A stretch of DNA of 7,184 bases from positions 1-7,184 of the forward strand of contig DOIU01000189.1 in the NCBI GenBank assembly GCA_003511825.1, in the 5' to 3' direction. Each line of letters starts with the position of its first letter. The first letter of the stretch is position 1. Positions 1 through 3,818 of the stretch are shown piece after piece. The notes under the pieces are model-generated. The model was not told the DNA's origin, made no database searches, and was given only the letters and a program-made list of their open reading frames with translations. The position numbers and the translations under genes were made by a program. Source of the DNA: Gammaproteobacteria bacterium (lineage in GTDB: Bacteria > Pseudomonadota > Gammaproteobacteria > Granulosicoccales > Granulosicoccaceae).

Positions 1-4
1 CCTG

Positions 5-10
5 TATTAT
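5..10 (+). promoter_or_regulatory. Possible -10 element (TATTAT) upstream of phaB
   Basis: TATTAT matches the sigma70 -10 consensus at five of six positions. The matching -35 would lie before the window, so the promoter cannot be verified. Transcription would start near 17-18, exactly where the dyad at 18-36 begins, which would fit repression of a promoter by a protein bound at its start site. The leader to phaB would be about 280 nt. No better promoter was found between here and the phaB start. Confidence 0.25.
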
Positions 11-17
11 CGGCCCG

Positions 18-36
18 TTTGCTGCTAAGCAGCAAA
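18..36. promoter_or_regulatory. Perfect dyad, candidate PhaR-type operator upstream of phaB
   Basis: TTTGCTGC-TAA-GCAGCAAA is a perfect inverted repeat with 8-bp arms and a 3-bp centre. Its core is CTGC-N3-GCAG. From memory, this is the pattern described for PhaR, the repressor of polyhydroxyalkanoate granule genes in Paracoccus denitrificans. The only gene downstream on this strand is phaB, a polyhydroxybutyrate synthesis gene, which supports the reading. It could instead be the operator of another regulator, or a hairpin ending a gene left of the window. The absence of a T-run after it argues against a terminator. Confidence 0.45.
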
Positions 37-283
37 GTATTGGGTGTACGAAATCCACGCACACTGAGCATTGAACCGTATCTTATGTGACACGGCTCAC
101 CCAGGGTTTCAGTGCATCCAAGTGCGTCGACATGCAGTGATTTCCCTAAGCCTAACCACTGCCCTGACCCACTCTTTCGACTGGCGCCTCACACGCTTGC
201 CTTACTGGCAGGCATTGAGGCAAAGAGCCGAGCTCTTGTGCCGCCAGACAATTTGGATAAAACGGCTGAGCGATCAGCCCGAC
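37..283. other. Non-coding region upstream of phaB
   Basis: No convincing gene lies here on either strand. The open frames crossing it have no recognisable protein content, and one of them is only the in-frame extension of phaB upstream of its true start. A short imperfect dyad (TGCC-TTACT-GGCA, around 199-211) is present, but nothing suggests a specific regulator. No good sigma70 or sigma54 promoter was found within the stretch. Confidence 0.5.
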
Positions 284-297
284 AAAAGGTACTCAAC

Positions 298-1047
298 ATG
301 CGAAAGAACAGCACAGCCCTCGTTACCGGCGGTAACGGTGGAATCGGCCAAGAAATCTGCAAAGCGCTGTCCAACCAGGGATGCCACGTTGTCGCGGGCT
401 ATCACCCCGCTGATCAGGAGAACGCTGAAAAATGGCAAGCCGCCATGAAAGAAGAAGGCTTCAACTTCTCCATCAAAGCCGCTGACGTTTCCAACGCCGA
501 CAGCGCCTTAGAAATGGTCACGCAAATCGAAAGTGAAATTGGCCCCATTGACGTTCTGGTCAATTGTGCAGGCATCACGCGTGACAAGAGCATCAAAAAG
601 ATGGACATCGAAGACTGGGATGCTGTGATTGAAACCAACCTGAACAGTGCTTTTTACGTCACCAAGCCCGTGATGATGGCGATGATGGAACGCGAGTACG
701 GTCGCATCATCAATATTTCATCCGTGAACGGTCAACGTGGCCAGTTTGGGCAACCCAACTACTCCGCAGCGAAAGCGGGTCTGCATGGCTTCACCATGTC
801 TGCCGCGCTAGAAGGCGCCACCAAAGGCGTGACCGTCAACACAATTTCTCCCGGCTACGTGGAAACCCCCATGACGAGCGCCATGCCCGAGAAAGTGCTC
901 GATGCCATCGTGTCTCAAGTGCCGATGCGCCGCATGGCCAAGCCGCAAGAAATCGCATTTGCCGTCGCCTTCCTCGCTGACGAGCGCAATGCGTACACCA
1001 CGGGTGCGAACATTCCTGTTAATGGTGGTCTCTTCACCAGCTTCTAA
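298..1047 (+). CDS. phaB: Acetoacetyl-CoA reductase (PhaB, short-chain dehydrogenase)
   Basis: This 249-residue SDR enzyme reduces acetoacetyl-CoA to (R)-3-hydroxybutyryl-CoA with NADPH in the cytoplasm, the second step of polyhydroxybutyrate synthesis. The glycine-rich cofactor motif TGGNGGIG is at residues 10-17, D63 and NCAG (89-92) follow, and the catalytic tetrad is N114, S142, Y155 and K159. The segment GQFGQPNYSAAKAG (148-161) followed by HGFTM is typical of PhaB rather than FabG, though FabG-like use cannot be excluded. The length is normal for the family. The ATG at 298 is chosen because AAAAGG (284-289) lies 8 nt upstream and the SDR fold starts at once; an in-frame ATG at 112 would add 62 residues unlike any SDR. 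No phaA or phaC is adjacent, and a strong terminator follows, so the gene appears to be transcribed alone or last in its unit. Confidence 0.93.
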   Translation: MRKNSTALVTGGNGGIGQEICKALSNQGCHVVAGYHPADQENAEKWQAAMKEEGFNFSIKAADVSNADSALEMVTQIESEIGPIDVLVNCAGITRDKSIKKMDIEDWDAVIETNLNSAFYVTKPVMMAMMEREYGRIINISSVNGQRGQFGQPNYSAAKAGLHGFTMSAALEGATKGVTVNTISPGYVETPMTSAMPEKVLDAIVSQVPMRRMAKPQEIAFAVAFLADERNAYTTGANIPVNGGLFTSF

Positions 1048-1063
1048 AGCCACCGCTTTAGGG

Positions 1064-1093
1064 TCGGGGCCGCTCACACGCGGCCCCGATTTC
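1064..1093 (+). terminator. Rho-independent terminator of phaB
   Basis: A perfect 10-bp GC-rich stem (TCGGGGCCGC, 1064-1073, with GCGGCCCCGA, 1080-1089) encloses a 6-nt loop and is followed by TTT-C-T. It begins 16 nt after the phaB stop codon. The T-run is short but the stem is very stable. It separates phaB from ycfH, which has its own -10 element. Confidence 0.85.
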
Positions 1094-1145
1094 TCGCTGG
1101 CTCATCAGATGGCGTTCCCTCCTCCCTTCATGCCCTCACTTTCGC

Positions 1146-1151
1146 TATAAT
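1146..1151 (+). promoter_or_regulatory. -10 element (TATAAT) of the ycfH promoter
   Basis: This is a perfect TATAAT, 32 nt before the ycfH start and just downstream of the phaB terminator. Transcription would start near 1158 with a leader of about 25 nt. The region 16-18 bp upstream (around 1122-1129) is pyrimidine-rich and has no good -35 match, so the promoter may be weak or assisted. Confidence 0.55.
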
Positions 1152-1183
1152 CTGCGCGCAATTTCGCTCACCGAGAACTTCCC

Positions 1184-1975
1184 ATGACGTTGCGACTGGT
1201 TGATTCACACTGCCACCTGAACTTTGAAGGTCTGCGGGAACGCCTACCCGACGTATTGGACAACGCGCAGGCGCACGACATCCATTGGATGCTCTGCATC
1301 AGCGTATCCTGGGAGGAATACCCCGAAGTGCTCGCCTTGGCAAAGGCGCACCCGCATATCTTTGCCTCTCTGGGTGTACATCCCAATTATCCCGACGGAC
1401 ATGAACCCACCATTGATGAGCTGGTGGAGCTTGGCAGCTCGCCCGAGGTTGTCGCTATCGGCGAAACCGGGTTGGATTACTTTCGCAGTGAAGGTGATCT
1501 GACGTGGCAGCACACGCGGTTCCAGCGACACATTGCCGCAGCACGTCAGCTGAACAAACCACTGATCATACACACGCGTAATGCAGCAGCAGACACCATG
1601 GACACCCTGCGCAACCACAACGCCGAAGACGCGGGCGGCGTGATGCATTGCTTTGCTGAAGACTGGGACATCGCCAAGCAAGCACTGGATATCGGCTTTT
1701 ATATCTCTTTCTCGGGGATCGTGACGTTCAAAAGCGCGCCATTGGTACAAGAGGTTGCGCGCAAAGCACCGCTGGATCGGATTTTGGTAGAGACGGATTC
1801 ACCCTACTTAGCACCCGTGCCCATGCGCGGCAAACGCAATGAGCCTGCCTACACCCGCCACACTGCCGAGCACGTCGCCCAGCTTCGCGGCATCAGCCTG
1901 GAAGCCTTAGCAGAGGCGACGACGGACAATTTCTTCAGATTATTCAATACCGCTGAACGCGGCGAGGTCGCTTAG
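1184..1975 (+). CDS. ycfH: TatD-family metal-dependent hydrolase, YcfH type
   Basis: The protein has 263 residues, close to the 265 of E. coli YcfH, and belongs to the TatD family of TIM-barrel metal-dependent hydrolases, whose members act as DNases in the cytoplasm. Visible metal ligands are H9 and H11 (DSHCH), H66 (GVHP), E94 (GETGLDY), H130 (HTR), H155 (MHCF) and D205 (ETDSPYLAP). The segments GFYISFSGIVTF (171-182) and LVETDSPYLAPVP (201-213) are nearly those of YcfH. The start is the ATG at 1184; the ribosome-binding site is weak (GAG at 1173-1175). In E. coli ycfH follows holB, but here it stands alone behind a terminator with its own -10 element and is convergent with the repressor gene, with only 20 nt between their ends and no visible terminator there. 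The exact substrate is not determined by sequence. Confidence 0.93.
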   Translation: MTLRLVDSHCHLNFEGLRERLPDVLDNAQAHDIHWMLCISVSWEEYPEVLALAKAHPHIFASLGVHPNYPDGHEPTIDELVELGSSPEVVAIGETGLDYFRSEGDLTWQHTRFQRHIAAARQLNKPLIIHTRNAAADTMDTLRNHNAEDAGGVMHCFAEDWDIAKQALDIGFYISFSGIVTFKSAPLVQEVARKAPLDRILVETDSPYLAPVPMRGKRNEPAYTRHTAEHVAQLRGISLEALAEATTDNFFRLFNTAERGEVA

Positions 1976-1995
1976 CTGAGCTACCGAGAACACCA

Positions 1996-2481
1996 TTAAG
2001 CAATGGTCGCTTCGATCAGTCGAACAACTTTTTCTTTGTTGATGGCTTGCTCGCCCAGCTCCGAATACAGATCATAAATCGACACTGCAACACCGGCTTT
2101 CTTTACCGCACTCATCGGAATTTTGAGCCGATCAATGGTCAGATCAAGGCATTCCAACACAGCCACCAACAAGGTCGGATTGAGATTACCGCCATTGCCC
2201 GTCTGCGCACTGGGGACTGCGCCACCGGATACCGCCGCATCGAAGTGGCTCTTGTGCATTGGTCCTCGCCCCGTCGCGAGCCAATTGATACTCACGTTCC
2301 CGGTATTGGCCAAGGCAATCAATTTATCCAGCGTTGGCAAACTCTCATCATTTAGATAGTTATGCAAGGTGCCGGCAGACATCGACGCCGACGAAGCGAA
2401 TTCGCGGATACTCCTGCCCTGCATCGCTGCGCGTAATCGGTGTGAGAAACCCTGCGAATCTTCATGCGTATCGAAAATCAT
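1996..2481 (-). CDS. Phage-type helix-turn-helix repressor (CI/C-like, no peptidase domain)
   Basis: The product has 161 residues. Residues 11-71 form an HTH of the phage repressor kind: GFSHRLRAAM, then FASSASMSAGTLHNYL (28-43), then SLPTLDKLIALANTGNVSINWLATG in two overlapping parts (47-71). A flexible Gly/Ala/Ser-rich linker spans about 75-101. A helical C-terminus (102-161, including YDLYSELGEQ) resembles the oligomerisation tails of some Mu-like repressors. The Ser-Lys peptidase of LexA/lambda-CI repressors is absent, so RecA-driven self-cleavage is not expected. It is divergent from the ner-like gene at 2641 across 159 bp and probably controls that region. TAGG lies very close to the ATG, so the ribosome site is unconvincing; no clear minus-strand promoter was found. 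The reading frame is intact. It may be a phage remnant or a domesticated host regulator. Confidence 0.82.
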   Translation of the reverse strand: MIFDTHEDSQGFSHRLRAAMQGRSIREFASSASMSAGTLHNYLNDESLPTLDKLIALANTGNVSINWLATGRGPMHKSHFDAAVSGGAVPSAQTGNGGNLNPTLLVAVLECLDLTIDRLKIPMSAVKKAGVAVSIYDLYSELGEQAINKEKVVRLIEATIA

Positions 2482-2640
2482 AACCTACGTCTTTACCCGT
2501 TAATTTGACCCATAACACCACCCTGTCTCAGCTCACACTGAGCCGGCGCGCAGCAATGCCAAATAAGTGACAGAAACTAAAAAAATACTCTGTTTCAGGA
2601 TGTTGAACTGATCAATGTCTTGAACTATATTGGGAACCAT
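2482..2640. promoter_or_regulatory. Divergent control region between repressor and ner-like gene
   Basis: This AT-rich stretch holds several repeated short words that could be operator sites. GCTCA-CAC-TGAGC (2531-2543) is a perfect dyad, overlapping CTCAG-N6-CTGAG (2527-2542). CTGTCTCAG (2523-2531) recurs as CTGTTTCAG (2590-2598). ACAGA-N14-TCTGT (2570-2574 with 2589-2593) flanks an A-tract. TTGAACT occurs at 2603 and again at 2620. Divergent repressor/ner pairs in Mu-like phages are controlled by such shared regions. Which words are bound by which protein is unknown. Confidence 0.4.
2603..2631 (+). promoter_or_regulatory. Candidate sigma70 promoter for the ner-like gene
   Basis: TTGAAC (2603-2608) and TATATT (2626-2631) are separated by exactly 17 bp, matching the consensus at four and five of six positions. 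Transcription would begin near 2638, only about 3 nt before the ATG at 2641, so the message would be nearly leaderless. The -35 word TTGAACT is repeated at 2620-2626, running into the -10 element, which may indicate a repressor site over the promoter. Confidence 0.5.
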
Positions 2641-2920
2641 ATGGAATTTGATACTAAAACCCACGACATATTCCGGCTGGAAGACAAACGGCGGGCGTGG
2701 ATCATATACCAATTGTCTCTGCAGAATCAAAGCCTACGCCTCTATTGCCCGCGATGCCGACGTGAGTCGCCAAGCTGTGTGGCAAGCGTTGGTTAAGCCG
2801 TATCCCCGCGCTGAAAAAATCATTGCCCAGACGCTAGGACTGACGCCACAGATCTTGTTTCCTGAGCGCTACGACTCAGATGGACTGCCCAATCGCAAAC
2901 GCGGTCGCCCGATAAAATAG
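2641..2920 (+). pseudogene. Ner/Nlp-like DNA-binding protein, broken by a +1 frameshift
   Basis: Two frames together give one Ner-family protein. From ATG 2641 the first frame reads 31 family-like residues including KRRAWIIYQLSLQNQS (16-31), then becomes non-family sequence and stops at 2794-2796 (51 residues). One base further on, the second frame continues from 2735 as YASIARDADVSRQAVWQALV, then KPYPRAEKIIAQTLGL and a LFPERYD motif, ending at the TAG at 2918-2920. Removing one base near 2731-2735 restores a 92-residue protein. The HTH is around SIARDADVSRQAVWQAL, and the KPYP...EKIIA and PERY motifs are those of Mu Ner and Nlp/SfsB. The C-terminus KRGRPIK contains an AT-hook-like RGRP core. 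The second frame has an in-frame start at 2630, but its first 35 residues are unlike the family. Alternatives are a sequencing error or programmed frameshifting; no classical slippery site is visible. Confidence 0.75.
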
Positions 2921-2936
2921 TCTTGTCATGACAAGA
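2921..2936. promoter_or_regulatory. Perfect 16-bp palindrome, candidate operator
   Basis: TCTTGTCATGACAAGA is a perfect palindrome starting at the first base after the stop codon of the ner-like gene. The form TTGT-N4-ACAA resembles operators of FadR-type GntR regulators, but other dimeric regulators use similar sites. As RNA it could form only a 6-bp stem with a CATG loop, without a T-run after it, so a terminator is unlikely. Confidence 0.45.
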
Positions 2937-3023
2937 ATAGCACCGTAGAACCCCGCAGTAAATCAGGCTCTTTAGGGCCCAAATCGACACTTCGCATCAA
3001 GTTCCAACCAAAAACAGTTGTCT

Positions 3024-3029
3024 TATAAT
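3024..3029 (+). promoter_or_regulatory. -10 element (TATAAT) in the leader of the response-regulator cluster
   Basis: This is a perfect TATAAT with a weak candidate -35 (TTCCAA at 3002-3007, 16-bp spacer, three of six matches). Transcription would start near 3036 and give a leader of almost 300 nt before the ATG at 3330. It may drive the signalling cluster, or a separate small RNA within the leader. Confidence 0.4.
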
Positions 3030-3032
3030 CTA

Positions 3033-3091
3033 GCACCTGATCGCACGGGGATTGTATTTTTTGGTCTCATTCTGCTACCCAAATCAGGTGC
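3033..3091. repeat. 9-bp inverted repeat around a T-rich centre
   Basis: GCACCTGAT (3033-3041) and ATCAGGTGC (3083-3091) are perfectly complementary and 41 nt apart. The left arm overlaps the expected start of the transcript from TATAAT 3024-3029. It could be the closing stem of a structured RNA or two half-sites of a DNA-binding protein. The enclosed segment has a run of six T (3057-3062). Confidence 0.4.
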
Positions 3092-3097
3092 TTGCAC

Positions 3098-3180
3098 GCC
3101 TCTTTTGACGGATAGATCACGTAATGCCATCCGTTTCGGATATTCGATAAATTGTCTGTTTGGGGATACACTGTAGAGGC
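3098..3180 (+). other. Possible structured leader RNA with competing hairpins
   Basis: GCCTCT (3098-3103) can pair with AGAGGC (3175-3180) as an outer stem. Inside it, ATCCGT (3129-3134) can pair with upstream ACGGAT (3108-3113). Alternatively ATCCG (3129-3133) can pair with downstream CGGAT (3137-3141) across a TTT loop. The two inner pairings exclude each other, as in attenuators and riboswitches. No known riboswitch class was recognised, and pairings this short can arise by chance. Confidence 0.25.
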
Positions 3181-3329
3181 AGACAGGCGAAGCCCACGAA
3201 AAAAAGCTGATCACCACACATAAACGCCGCTGCTCAACACCGGGAGGGTTTTCAGGTCAAGTTGCCGATAGCGGTCTGGCTGCGCAAAACCATTCAGTCT
3301 TTTCATTGCTTTTGGGTACCTGCCAACCA

Positions 3330-3698
3330 ATGGATAAAAAAATACTCATCGTAGACGACGAACCCAACATTCTCTTATCACTCGACTTTATCATTCAGAA
3401 GGCCGGCTACCAGGCACAAACCGCCGCCGACGGCGAGGAAGCACTGGAGCAAATCAAACAGTGGCAACCCGATCTCGTGCTGCTGGATGTCAATATGCCC
3501 AAGCTTGATGGTTTTGAAGTGTGCCAAATTGTGCGCGAAAACCCCGCGCTGTCTGCCGTCAAGATCATCATGCTCACCGCCAAGGGGCGCCAAGTAGAAC
3601 GCGAAAAAGGCCTGGCTCTGGGTGCAGATGACTATGTCAGCAAACCGTTTTCAACCCAGGAAATCATTAAAAAGATCAACGACTTTCTCGACGAGTAA
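3330..3698 (+). CDS. Receiver-only response regulator (CheY-like)
   Basis: The 122-residue product is a single receiver domain with no output domain. The acidic pocket is D9, D10 and E11, the phospho-acceptor is D53 (LLDVNMPKLDG), and the switch residues are T83 and K105 (SKPF), so it should accept phosphate. Such proteins act by binding partners or as phosphorelay intermediates in the cytoplasm. The ATG at 3330 is chosen because MDKKILIVDDE begins the domain directly; a TTG at 3306 would add eight residues with no ribosome site. The ribosome site for 3330 is also weak (GGGT at 3314-3317). It is co-directional with the exonuclease fusion, 120 nt downstream, and with an SLC5-type sensor kinase, either of which may be a partner; the fusion probably cannot phosphorylate it because its kinase core is degenerate. 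Confidence 0.9.
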   Translation: MDKKILIVDDEPNILLSLDFIIQKAGYQAQTAADGEEALEQIKQWQPDLVLLDVNMPKLDGFEVCQIVRENPALSAVKIIMLTAKGRQVEREKGLALGADDYVSKPFSTQEIIKKINDFLDE

Positions 3699-3818
3699 GA
3701 CGAAGGTTCCGCCACGCAGTAGGCGCTAGCCGACCACAGAAGTCGGTGGTAAAACGCATTTCGAGGCATCAACGACGGGTGACTTACAACCCAAGCACCG
3801 TGCCAGAGGACCCCACAC

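Larger units (their letters stand above)
2937..3329. other. Non-coding region upstream of the response-regulator gene
   Basis: No gene was recognised on either strand. The 64-codon minus-strand frame here has no family-like content. The region holds a perfect TATAAT at 3024, inverted repeats at 3033-3091 and 3098-3180 (listed separately) and a repeated AAATCAGG word (2960-2967 and 3081-3088). GGGAGGG at 3242-3248 resembles a ribosome-binding site, but only a 30-codon TTG frame (3262-3354) follows it at poor spacing. The stretch may be a long 5' leader or contain a small RNA gene. Confidence 0.45.

Noticed and set aside
187..222. TGGCAGG...TTGAGGC as a sigma54 promoter of phaB
   Set aside because: The GG to GC spacing is 11 rather than 10 and the TTGC box is poor.
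112..297. In-frame N-terminal extension of PhaB from an ATG at 112
   Set aside because: The added 62 residues match nothing in the SDR family, and the ATG at 298 has a well-placed AAAAGG and begins the fold directly.
71..448. 125-codon plus-strand frame overlapping the phaB start
   Set aside because: It runs into phaB in another frame, has no recognisable domain, and phaB is clearly the coding frame.
1244..1750. 168-codon minus-strand frame inside ycfH
   Set aside because: It is antisense to a gene with all expected catalytic motifs and has no protein-like content of its own.
3037..3180. Known riboswitch or CrcZ-type RNA upstream of the cluster
   Set aside because: No consensus core of a known riboswitch and no repeated A-rich Hfq/Crc motifs were found; only short pairings are visible.
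3306..3329. TTG start adding eight residues to the response regulator
   Set aside because: There is no ribosome site before it, and receiver domains begin a few residues before the first beta strand, as from the ATG at 3330.
3262..3354. 30-codon frame starting with TTG, possible leader peptide overlapping the response-regulator start
   Set aside because: The start is TTG, the ribosome site is poorly spaced, and the composition shows no run of regulatory codons.
3733..3750. Hairpin ACCAC-N8-GTGGT after the response-regulator gene as terminator
   Set aside because: The stem is only 5 bp, competes with an equally short CCGAC/GTCGG pairing, and is followed by A rather than T residues.
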